A stretch of DNA of 22,242 nt from Bodo saltans (lineage: Eukaryota > Euglenozoa > Kinetoplastea > Eubodonida > Bodonidae). This document shows, piece after piece, positions 1-7,322 of this stretch. The position numbers and the translations under genes were made by a program. The stretch covers positions 1 to 22,242 of the forward strand of contig CYKH01001364.1 of NCBI GenBank assembly GCA_001460835.1, in the 5' to 3' direction. The notes under the pieces were generated by a model, which was not told the DNA's origin, did no database searches, and saw only the letters and a program-made list of their open reading frames with translations. Position 1 is the stretch's first letter, and the number at the start of each line of letters is the position of its first letter.

Positions 1-2
1 GT

Positions 3-2066
3 GCGCTCGACTCTTATGTCAAAATGCATTGCATTGTGCGGGATTGGGGCGCCCTCCCTGAATACGTGCCACTCCTGCCCTACACACGGCATCAGTCCCT
101 CGGTAAGGTGGGGCCTGGATTCCCCCTCCGCCCCGAGTTCTTGGAGTCCACGTACTTGCTCTACGAAGCCACCGGCGACGATCACTTCTTACACGTCGCC
201 GAGAAGTTCTTAGAAATGATTGAGTCCACTAAGCAACGGTGTGGGTTTGCTGCGGTACTAGATGTGAGTGCTTGGACGTTCGAAGATAAAATGGACAGCT
301 TCCTCCTCGCCGAAACCTTCAAGTATTTGTACTTGGTCTTTCAACCCAATCCCAAAGAAATGCGCGGACTTCAACGCGTTGGCGTGGAGCCGCAGCTGCC
401 CACGCTTGGAACCATCGTCTTCAACACAGAGGCACACCCCGTCCCTGTGACGAGCAAGACGCAATCCGTCTTTGCTCAGTGTGCTCGGCATGAAGACTTG
501 TTTTACCTTGGCCACAACAATCTTCAGAAACTGAGTGAAACATACAGCGCTCACGAGGAGCACATGTACGTCAACGTTGGCAGCGGAAATGACAAGTTAA
601 GTCCGTCGTTTTTCAGCTCGGCGATCTATAATCGCACTGCACCGCAGGACCGTGGGCTTCTACCGAATGCACCAGCTAGCATCGCCATGTGCCCCATCAT
701 CAACTACATGGAGATGGTCGCTCCTTTTATTGATCTTATCTTCTACAAAAAAGAGCGTTGCTACGACCCAATTCCTGCCATGACGCTGGGTCACAAGCGG
801 CACACGAACCACCGAGTCAATCGAGGCGCCATACAACAGCGCCAAGCAACAGCGGCCCCTACTAGCGGTGGTGAATTCAACTTAGGCAGCATGAATATCA
901 AGATGCAAGAGCTCGCAGTGGAAATCCCTCGTGATGAGACCCTTCCCTGGTCGGTTCCTCACTTTTTCATGTTCAGCATCGTCACCACGGGAGATCAGCC
1001 CCCACCAACGCAACGCATGCATGGCGGCGTGGTTGTGTTGACGGACTTCCCAGCCTCGATTGACAGCTTGTATCTCCCGGATAATGCTGTGGTGGCGCAA
1101 GCACCTTCGTATGTAAGTCATGGCGGTGACGCTGCCGCAAATGACGTGCCTGGCTTCTTACTGACGCCTGCAGCGTACAACCCACCGGAACTCTGCTCTC
1201 TGAGCAATGCTAGGGGGGCTAGCAGTGGTGGTGGAGGTGTGACCGATGGAGCTGACGGAGCTGAGAACGCCTTTCATCTATTTCGCGACACCATCTGGTA
1301 CGTCCTCAAAGGGAATGGTTGTGACGAGGAAGAGTACAAATCATTCATTGAAGCTCGCGCTGCATACAATCAACAACAGCAAGCGACGACGCAAGTGGAC
1401 TCGAAGCTCAACAGCCTTCGATCACTCTCAGGTCTACGTAAGCAAGAGAAGAAAACGACAACTGCCGCCTCGTCGCGAACTCTGTCAACATCATTCTCAA
1501 GTGACATCCCGTCACCTGCCCCGGAGAAGTTCGGTATCGCGATTTCTCGCGGAGTTTGCACGTTCAAAGAAAAGACGAAGATGGGAGAGCGTCTTGGCGC
1601 GTCGTTCGTTGTGATCGTGTCCCCTGGCTCCGTGCTCGTGTCCATGGCCGATGGGGGGCCGTTGGAAGGTGCGTTGTTCACTCCCTCTATCCCCACCTAC
1701 ATGATGACAGATCGCGACCTTGAGTTCTACTCAAGCGGTGGTGGTGCTGGTGCGAAGACCACAGACAGTGGTGACGGCAGGTTTCCCGAATGGGCAATTC
1801 GACGGCTCGCCCCATTGAATCTCCTGTGCACGTTAACAGCGAAGGCTCAGCTGAGAGCTGTTGGAATTCGAGCGAGGCCGCTGGTGTTGCCAAGCACTGC
1901 TCCCCCTCCCCAAAACGCACGCGATACGCTACCCTCCATGACAGTGCTTCTCTACCGCGATCGACTGGAGAGTGCTGCTGAGCTTGTTGCGGAGACGATG
2001 ATTGCGGAGGCAGTTGCCCAGAAGCAGAAAAAACAGCAGATGGGATCCGTCCCCACACCCAACTGA
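3..2066 (+). CDS. EDEM-like GH47 alpha-mannosidase/ER lectin with PA domain (5' end outside window)
   Basis: The frame is open from base 3, so the gene begins upstream and only the C-terminal half of the GH47 domain is here. Visible GH47 features are a GALPE segment, the LRPEFLEST block (Glu codon 135-137, matching the catalytic-base region of the family), MDSFLLAETFKYLYLVF near 289-345, and FNTEAHP (Thr codon 426-428, matching the residue that binds Ca2+ in GH47). After the GH47 domain comes a long, partly low-complexity region. A protease-associated (PA) domain follows at about 1500-1720, with RGVCTFKEKTKMGERLGASF. GH47 plus PA matches the EDEM3 architecture. EDEM proteins act in the ER lumen, trimming or recognising mannose on misfolded glycoproteins for ERAD. 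The C-terminus ends PTPN, not a KDEL-type retrieval signal. The last 54 bases are duplicated downstream. Family assignment is firm; EDEM3 orthology is inference. Confidence 0.9.
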   Translation, partial: ALDSYVKMHCIVRDWGALPEYVPLLPYTRHQSLGKVGPGFPLRPEFLESTYLLYEATGDDHFLHVAEKFLEMIESTKQRCGFAAVLDVSAWTFEDKMDSFLLAETFKYLYLVFQPNPKEMRGLQRVGVEPQLPTLGTIVFNTEAHPVPVTSKTQSVFAQCARHEDLFYLGHNNLQKLSETYSAHEEHMYVNVGSGNDKLSPSFFSSAIYNRTAPQDRGLLPNAPASIAMCPIINYMEMVAPFIDLIFYKKERCYDPIPAMTLGHKRHTNHRVNRGAIQQRQATAAPTSGGEFNLGSMNIKMQELAVEIPRDETLPWSVPHFFMFSIVTTGDQPPPTQRMHGGVVVLTDFPASIDSLYLPDNAVVAQAPSYVSHGGDAAANDVPGFLLTPAAYNPPELCSLSNARGASSGGGGVTDGADGAENAFHLFRDTIWYVLKGNGCDEEEYKSFIEARAAYNQQQQATTQVDSKLNSLRSLSGLRKQEKKTTTAASSRTLSTSFSSDIPSPAPEKFGIAISRGVCTFKEKTKMGERLGASFVVIVSPGSVLVSMADGGPLEGALFTPSIPTYMMTDRDLEFYSSGGGAGAKTTDSGDGRFPEWAIRRLAPLNLLCTLTAKAQLRAVGIRARPLVLPSTAPPPQNARDTLPSMTVLLYRDRLESAAELVAETMIAEAVAQKQKKQQMGSVPTPN

Positions 2067-2405
2067 CTGAATATTCTTCAGAATTCTTTCTGTAGCAAAA
2101 CGGGCTCGAAATCGATCGAAGACCTTCTTTTTTCTACTTGGGCGGGTTGCTCTTTTCCTTCGTTGTATTACGAAATTGTTGTATCTTTGTGATGTGTACA
2201 TTTGCGCCTCTCTACACTTGCATGTCATCGCGCACTTGTACTTCCATGTTTCCGACAAAAAAGAGAAGCTATCTCGCTCAAATATGAATGCTTTCATTGT
2301 TGTTTGTGTGCTTGGGCTGCTAGCGTCCCTCGCAGCCGCTGCGGATCCCTTCATTCCCACCTCTGGGTGGACCATTTACCTTGAAGGCGTCCGTGCAGCT
2401 CCGTG
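2013..2405 (+). repeat. Tandem duplication, unit 1 (about 393 bp)
   Basis: This unit runs from the last codons of the EDEM-like gene, through its 3' flank and a pyrimidine-rich region, to codon 41 of a copy of the GH43 gene start. It recurs immediately downstream at 2406-2795. The EDEM tail (54 bases to its stop) is identical in both units. The signal-peptide coding part differs by one 3-base indel region and one synonymous base. Most differences lie in the untranslated middle (about 2190-2275), where there are several indels. The boundary at 2405/2406 is ambiguous by a base or two. Confidence 0.95.
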
Positions 2406-2463
2406 GTTGCCCAGAAGCAGAAAAAACAGCAGATGGGATCCGTCCCCACACCCAACTGACTGA
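2284..2463 (+). CDS. Chimeric 59-codon ORF with signal peptide, created by the tandem duplication
   Basis: The ATG at 2284 is the duplicate of the GH43 start at 2670. The first 41 residues reproduce its hydrophobic signal peptide (MNAFIVVCVLGLLASLAAAA) and the start of the mature protein. After the unit junction the frame runs through the duplicated EDEM tail in a frame not used by EDEM and stops at 2461-2463. The product would be a short secreted peptide with a basic, Pro-containing tail. There is no evidence that it is used. It could be translated only if a trans-splice acceptor upstream in unit 1 is active (an AG lies at 2262-2263). It may equally be a by-product of duplication or of assembly. 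Confidence 0.35.
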   Translation: MNAFIVVCVLGLLASLAAAADPFIPTSGWTIYLEGVRAAPWLPRSRKNSRWDPSPHPTD

Positions 2464-2795
2464 ATACTCTTCAGAATTCTTTCTGTAGCAAAACGGGCTC
2501 GAAATCGATCGAAGACCTTTCTTTTTCTACTTGGGCGGGTTGCTCTTTCCTTTGTTGTATGACGAAATTGTTGTCCCTTTGTGAAGTGTACATTTACGCC
2601 TCTCTACTACAGTAGCTCTTTCCATGTTTTCGACTCCCCACAAAAAAAGAGAAGCTATCGCATTCAAATATGAATGCTTTCATTGTTGTTTGTGTGCTTG
2701 GGCTGCTGCTATCGTCCCTCGCAGCCGCTGCGGATCCCTTTATTCCCACCTCTGGGTGGACCATTTACCTTGAAGGCGTCCGTGCAGCTCCGTGG
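2406..2795 (+). repeat. Tandem duplication, unit 2 (about 390 bp)
   Basis: Second unit of the pair. It begins with the EDEM tail sequence joined directly after the Trp codon of the truncated GH43 start in unit 1, and ends at the equivalent point inside the complete GH43 gene. The left-edge offset is 393 bases and the right-edge offset is 389 bases, so the units differ by a few net inserted or deleted bases. Unit 2 carries the intact upstream region and start of the functional downstream gene. Confidence 0.95.
2517..2586 (+). promoter_or_regulatory. Candidate pyrimidine tract and trans-splice acceptor for the GH43 gene
   Basis: A run rich in C and T, with few purines, occupies 2517-2580, followed by AG at 2585-2586; further AGs lie at 2611-2615 and 2649. 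The start codon is at 2670. An equivalent tract in duplication unit 1 leads to an AG at 2262-2263. Assignment as a spliced-leader acceptor rests on the kinetoplastid interpretation. Confidence 0.4.
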
Positions 2796-4160
2796 CCATC
2801 GTGTCCCTATCGTTTCCTCAGCTATCCTGCACCTGCATGTAACGAGGCGAACCTTTGGGACGGTGCTGGTATTGACCAGGACTTCACGCTTGAGAGTGTG
2901 CCCGGTGCAACCGCATTGACATTTTACTTGAAGGCAAGCTGTGGGCAGTACCTGAGCTATCCTGGACCTTGCGATCAACACGAGGTGAACATGTGGCCCT
3001 ATGCCGGCATCAACCAGGAGTTCACATTTGTTCCAACAGGCAGCGGGAACCCCGGCGAGTACTTCATTGTTGCCCAAGGCCGTGCCTCGTGTCCGTACCA
3101 CTACATGAGTTTCCCCGTGCCCTGTTCCACCGACGCGCCAGATTTGGTGAACTTATGGTATGCTGCTGGTCCTGAGCAGACCTGGCGCGTGTATCCGGCG
3201 TCGTACCCAGCACCAGCAGCTCGATCCCCGGTGGCAGGAAGCTGCGCTGATGTATTCACGTGGCCTTCTCCGAATCAGGATAAATATTACCTCAGCTGCA
3301 CCGGTGGGGACATTGCATTTCAGACCGCGGACGACATCTCCGAGTCCACTGTCTTTGCCAACAAAGGGAGCCAGCTTGGTGGTTCACCTCCTGCATGGTG
3401 CAGCAACGGCAATCGATGGGCGCCAGAGACATACCAACTGCCCAATGCACCTAACATCAGCGTCATGGTGGTGGCCGACTTGCAAAGTGACGGATCTCAC
3501 CGAATTGGTTACGTGTACTCTCACAAAGGTGCTGGGCCACAACACTGGACAGAATACAGCCCCAATTATCTGACCCTGTCCCCCGGGACACAAGGAGACA
3601 TTGATCCGCATATTTTCCTTGATCCCACCACCAACAAGACGTACCTTATTTGGAAGTCTGATGACAATCGTATCGGGATTCAAACGACACGAATTTGGGC
3701 GCAGGAGCTGATCATTCACAACGACCACATCGATCAGGTAGGCACACCTCAAGTGATCATGGACTCCACCGGTCTCTGGTGGGCGACTGGGTTCAACGGG
3801 GAGTGGAGCACGCTGGTGGAGGGGCCTGAGATGATCTATCGGGACGGATACTACTTCCTTCTCTTTGCTGGTGGGCAGTATTGTGGGTGGAACTACGGCG
3901 AGGGAGCTGCCCGTGCGACGAGCATCTTCGGACCGTATGAAAAGATGGGAACCCCGCTGCTGTGGGCTCCTATTGCAGGGACCTACCAAGGGACTCAGCT
4001 GCGCGGCCCAGGACATGCAACGTTTGTCAACGACCGCGCAGGGCAACTGTTCATCATTTTCCCAGCGCATACTGATGATGACCAATGCAATCGGCTTCCA
4101 TTTATTGGCAAGATTCATTTTGTTAATAACTGGCCTCGCTTTGATGTCCCTTTTGGTTGA
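2670..4160 (+). CDS. Secreted GH43-like glycosidase with N-terminal triple-repeat, trefoil-like domain
   Basis: This 496-residue protein starts with a clear signal peptide (residues 1 to about 21). Residues 45-175 hold three similar blocks, each with a Cys, an (L/M)S(Y/F)P motif, a second Cys, N(L/M)W and a closing acidic/Q-x-(F/W) strand. Three such repeats suggest a beta-trefoil, possibly carbohydrate-binding. Residues 190-496 resemble a five-bladed GH43 propeller. Candidate catalytic residues are D194 (CADV, base), D312 (IDPHIF, pKa modulator) and E384 (VEGPEM, acid), with the family-typical H449 in GPGHATF. GH43 enzymes hydrolyse arabinose- or xylose-containing polysaccharides; the exact substrate cannot be read here. 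In a phagotroph it could act in the food vacuole or outside the cell. The first 42 codons are also present, truncated, in the upstream duplicate. Confidence 0.82.
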   Translation: MNAFIVVCVLGLLLSSLAAAADPFIPTSGWTIYLEGVRAAPWPSCPYRFLSYPAPACNEANLWDGAGIDQDFTLESVPGATALTFYLKASCGQYLSYPGPCDQHEVNMWPYAGINQEFTFVPTGSGNPGEYFIVAQGRASCPYHYMSFPVPCSTDAPDLVNLWYAAGPEQTWRVYPASYPAPAARSPVAGSCADVFTWPSPNQDKYYLSCTGGDIAFQTADDISESTVFANKGSQLGGSPPAWCSNGNRWAPETYQLPNAPNISVMVVADLQSDGSHRIGYVYSHKGAGPQHWTEYSPNYLTLSPGTQGDIDPHIFLDPTTNKTYLIWKSDDNRIGIQTTRIWAQELIIHNDHIDQVGTPQVIMDSTGLWWATGFNGEWSTLVEGPEMIYRDGYYFLLFAGGQYCGWNYGEGAARATSIFGPYEKMGTPLLWAPIAGTYQGTQLRGPGHATFVNDRAGQLFIIFPAHTDDDQCNRLPFIGKIHFVNNWPRFDVPFG

Positions 4161-4388
4161 GAGAAATCTGATTTCGTTCATTTGTTTTTTGTATGTTTGT
4201 TTCTCGGGTCGCCCGGCGTGGTCCTTTCATGCAATTTTTGTTCGCTCACTCTATTTTAATGTGGCAAGTAGCACTTTCCGACCACCACGATCACTCTGCA
4301 GAAGGAATACCCTCAAAACTCTTTTGTTTCCATTCCTCTGTGCAAGTGAGGTTGTTGTACTTTTGATCGCTCTTTTTGACTGATTAAT

Positions 4389-4421
4389 GTTCTCCTCGCA
4401 TTCCCAATCTGCCTGCGCAAG
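4389..4421 (+). promoter_or_regulatory. Candidate trans-splice acceptor for the pterin dehydratase gene
   Basis: A C/T-rich stretch ends in AG at 4420-4421, 16 bases before the ATG at 4438. This site decides the start: the in-frame ATG at 4387 would lie upstream of the acceptor and be removed from the mature mRNA. Confidence 0.45.
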
Positions 4422-4437
4422 ACCATCACAAAAAAAT

Positions 4438-4785
4438 ATGTTCCGCGTAAATCCTCTTCGCCTCTCGCTCGCTGCCCTCTCAGCAGCAGAGCTCAAAACA
4501 GCGTTGAAAACACTTCCAGGGTGGACCACTAAGATCGCCACCGGAGATAAGCAGGTGATCACCAAAGAGTTCCTCTTTAAGGATTTCAAAGACGCATGGG
4601 CCTTTATGAACTCCCTCTACAACTTTATCGATAGCACCGATCATCACCCTGAGTGGAGCAATGTCTACAACCGTGTGAATGTGAATTTGACCACCCATGA
4701 CGTGGGAAATAAGGTGAGTGAAAAGGACATACGCCTGGCGCTTGAAATGGAAGACGCCGCGACAAAGCAGCTGTCAAGAAAGTGA
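4438..4785 (+). CDS. Pterin-4a-carbinolamine dehydratase
   Basis: This 115-residue protein matches the PCD/DCoH family over nearly its whole length: LPGW at 26-29, the (F/L)xFKDFxxAWxFM stretch at 45-57, DHHPEW at 68-73, NVYNRV at 75-80 and LTTHD at 84-88. H69, H70 and H87 correspond to the catalytic histidines of the family. The enzyme (EC 4.2.1.96) dehydrates 4a-hydroxytetrahydrobiopterin, recycling the cofactor of aromatic amino acid hydroxylases. The ATG at 4438 is preferred over 4387 because of the putative splice acceptor between them. The first 18 residues carry Arg and hydrophobic residues but no acid before E18, so mitochondrial import is possible but unproven. No regulatory partner lies next to it. 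Confidence 0.92.
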   Translation: MFRVNPLRLSLAALSAAELKTALKTLPGWTTKIATGDKQVITKEFLFKDFKDAWAFMNSLYNFIDSTDHHPEWSNVYNRVNVNLTTHDVGNKVSEKDIRLALEMEDAATKQLSRK

Positions 4786-4802
4786 CGCAAATCAGCCAAG
4801 CG

Positions 4803-4934
4803 TTTTTTTTTTTTTTCAAAAAGAATCACTGCTCGTGTGAAACAAAACTCTCCACGATTTTTAGAAAAAAAAACTCTGAGCAATGTTCATGTGTTGTATT
4901 CCCCTCTTTTATGTTCGCACCTTCCCAATACAAG
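4803..4934 (+). promoter_or_regulatory. T14 run and pyrimidine tract with AG before the RAD51-like gene
   Basis: Fourteen consecutive T at 4803-4816 lie just after the dehydratase stop. A second C/T-rich stretch at about 4899-4926 ends at AG 4933-4934, 25 bases before the chosen ATG at 4960. Either could serve as the acceptor; the second is closer. Confidence 0.35.
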
Positions 4935-4959
4935 GCAAAACGAGGGGACGCACCAGAGA

Positions 4960-7095
4960 ATGTCAATACGTACTCGACAAGCTCCAAGCAGGAGGTCACG
5001 TTCTTCGGACGGTGCGGAGCCAACTCAAACCAGTGGTGTGGAACCGACACCTGAGGCCACACTTGGAGATACGACAGCGCATTGCGACTCTTCTGCCACA
5101 CGTTGCCCCTCTCCTCCTACAAAGGCGTCGTCGCCCTGGGTCACGACTCCTCACGCCCTCCTCAAGCATTGGATAGAGATGGACCGCAAGTCCGCGCACC
5201 TACCAGCACACTCAAAGAGTAGTGGTTACGCCCTCAACACCGCTGACTCTGCAGCAGCGAAGGACCAAGAGCATCTCATCACGAGTGTTGAGGAAAGGGA
5301 CGACGCAGCGTGGGTGGGGCGGACCATACTTTCAGAGCATCGTGCAAGAGTGCGCCACGCTATTATGACGTACCCTAGCTTCCTTGGCCTTGAGTGGAAT
5401 TTGTCGTTAGATGAGGTGGGCTGGGTGCAGAGCTACTGTGGTCGTCTTGTCGTTGGTCCTAACATTGAGCGTGCTTTGTCCAGCGGCAACATCTCTTCGC
5501 ACAGACGACAAGAAACCGATGCAGCAGCAGTTGTGAAAGTCGAGCCCCCTGCAAGTGCTGCTGCAGCTGCGGATGATGATGCCCTTTCATGGGTGAAGCG
5601 ATCCCTTCACTCCATGACCCAGCAGCAGCAACCACAACAACAACATGTCGTCATTGATCTCATCGCTGATGACGACGAAGAGAGCAGTCCAGCCAAGGAT
5701 CATCATGACAAATCCGCATCCCTATTATTCACTGTGCCTATTGAAACAGTGTGGCAGCAGCTCAGCACGTCCGCCTCGATCGAAACAGGCAGCCCATTGG
5801 ATCGAATGCTGCATGGTGGACTTCAGTGTGGGTTGGTGACGGAAGTGGTGGGTTTCGCTGGTGTTGGCAAGACGTGCCTTGTGGCGAACTGGATCGCACA
5901 TGCAGTCGTTCGTGGGGTGCTGCAGGATCGCTACCGATCCCACGCACGACGAATCTCCTCCTTGTCTACCACCACAACGACTCACCCTTTGCTTGTGCTG
6001 CCACCTCCGCTCTACTCCATGGGCAATGACGACAAGGACGGCACCCAACGTGACGGAAACGTCAATCTGCTGCTTAACGGTGATGGGGGATGCTCCCAAT
6101 GCATCGTTGTTCCTGTGGGCCCTAACCTCACTGCACGGCGTATGCATCAAGTTGTGGAAGGCACTGTGCAGACCACGAGTCTCTACCGGGAAGCCCTCTC
6201 AGCGCTGTCGCACAGTCACGGTGGTGGCATTTCCTTAGACGACGGGTCGCTTGTGATGGAAGCTGAGGATAGGATACGCTTTGTCACAGGTGTGGAGTCT
6301 TTGGATCAAATCTCCTCGTTTGTGCTCCCGCTGTTGGAGGCTCACATGAAAACCGGCAGTATTGGAAGTAGCTCAAGTCGCTCGCACGGGCGTGCTGAAG
6401 GGAGTCCCAAGAGACTTCTTATCATTGACTCCTTCGCGACGCTTGTTCACTGCTCGCTGTCGGCCGATCCAAAAGAGTCGCTTCATCGTCACAATATTCT
6501 CGCGGGATTTATGAAACGACTCAAGTCTATGGCGGAGGAGTACCAATACTCCATTATTATCGTGACCCACGCAACCTCCTACGCCGCAGCACGCAGTCGC
6601 TCGTGGGAAAATGGTGGTGCGTGTCGGCCAGTGGCGAGAGCGCAGGCACACGACGATGATGGTCATGACACTGCCTCTGTCGAAGAGATGAATCTCAGCG
6701 ATGAGCCCGATGACCTTCCCCAAGCAGGAGGGCCCGCCACAACGTCTTCCTCCGCAGGGTCAGTGAGTGCCTTTGGCAACACTTTCTACCATTTAGTGAA
6801 CAGCCGCATCGTAGTGGACAGTGTGGTGGTCGATGGTGAGATTAAGCGCGTTCTGCGAATTATCAAAAGTCCTGTTTGTCCACCTGTAACGTTCGAACTT
6901 CTGTACACACCAGCACGAGACTCAGCGTTGAGTCATCCTGGTGTGGAGTGCGAGCTTGGCGACGCGGAATTGCAGCGAGCCACTGACGATCTTAGGCGCT
7001 CAGGCGTCCACGGCCGTGGCGTCTTCCGAATTCCGAATCTGAAATACATGAATCAAACCGCCCACATGACTCCACCTGTGTGGCGCATTCACTGA
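4960..7095 (+). CDS. RAD51-paralogue ATPase (RecA-fold recombination protein)
   Basis: The product has 711 residues from the first ATG after the putative splice acceptor. The frame extends upstream to a GTG at 4837, which is not a likely start in a eukaryote. The RecA-type core begins near residue 275 with a PLDRMLHGGL block, followed by a Walker A motif GFAGVGKT at 298-305 (K304). Walker B is RLLIIDS with D490. A strand IIIVTH follows, then a segment FYHLVNSRIVVD and IKSPVCPP typical of the RAD51/DMC1/XRCC family. RAD51 paralogues assist RAD51 loading in homologous recombination in the nucleus. The protein is unusually long: about 270 residues precede the core, with Gln-rich and acidic runs near 5615-5680, and about 185 residues separate Walker A and B, roughly twice the spacing in RAD51. 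Which paralogue it is cannot be decided here. Confidence 0.85.
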   Translation: MSIRTRQAPSRRSRSSDGAEPTQTSGVEPTPEATLGDTTAHCDSSATRCPSPPTKASSPWVTTPHALLKHWIEMDRKSAHLPAHSKSSGYALNTADSAAAKDQEHLITSVEERDDAAWVGRTILSEHRARVRHAIMTYPSFLGLEWNLSLDEVGWVQSYCGRLVVGPNIERALSSGNISSHRRQETDAAAVVKVEPPASAAAAADDDALSWVKRSLHSMTQQQQPQQQHVVIDLIADDDEESSPAKDHHDKSASLLFTVPIETVWQQLSTSASIETGSPLDRMLHGGLQCGLVTEVVGFAGVGKTCLVANWIAHAVVRGVLQDRYRSHARRISSLSTTTTTHPLLVLPPPLYSMGNDDKDGTQRDGNVNLLLNGDGGCSQCIVVPVGPNLTARRMHQVVEGTVQTTSLYREALSALSHSHGGGISLDDGSLVMEAEDRIRFVTGVESLDQISSFVLPLLEAHMKTGSIGSSSSRSHGRAEGSPKRLLIIDSFATLVHCSLSADPKESLHRHNILAGFMKRLKSMAEEYQYSIIIVTHATSYAAARSRSWENGGACRPVARAQAHDDDGHDTASVEEMNLSDEPDDLPQAGGPATTSSSAGSVSAFGNTFYHLVNSRIVVDSVVVDGEIKRVLRIIKSPVCPPVTFELLYTPARDSALSHPGVECELGDAELQRATDDLRRSGVHGRGVFRIPNLKYMNQTAHMTPPVWRIH

Positions 7096-7204
7096 AAGTC
7101 GCATCTCATCAACGACCACTCTCACAGATATTATTGTTGTTGCATTTCCTCAAATGACAAGAAAAACTCGAGTATCGACTACTCTTGCTACGTCCAACCT
7201 CGTG

Positions 7205-7244
7205 CCCTATTTTCCCTCTGTTTTCTGTTTGTTGTTGGTGTCAG
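7205..7244 (+). promoter_or_regulatory. Candidate trans-splice acceptor for the RING membrane protein
   Basis: A C/T-rich stretch ends in AG at 7243-7244, 79 bases before the ATG at 7323. It argues that upstream in-frame codons, including those from 7185, are not translated. Confidence 0.45.
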
Positions 7245-7322
7245 CACACGAGATTTGAACTCACCCACAGAGAATACACACAGAGAGAAGAAGCAGCAAA
7301 CATCTTCATTTACACACATCAT

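Noticed and set aside
3384-4181. 265-codon open frame on the minus strand opposite the GH43 gene
   Set aside because: It lies entirely opposite a well-supported gene, has no recognisable motifs, and would break the single-strand organisation of the cluster.
4837-4959. Upstream GTG start for the RAD51-like gene
   Set aside because: GTG is not a normal start in nuclear eukaryotic genes, and a pyrimidine tract with AG lies between it and the ATG at 4960.
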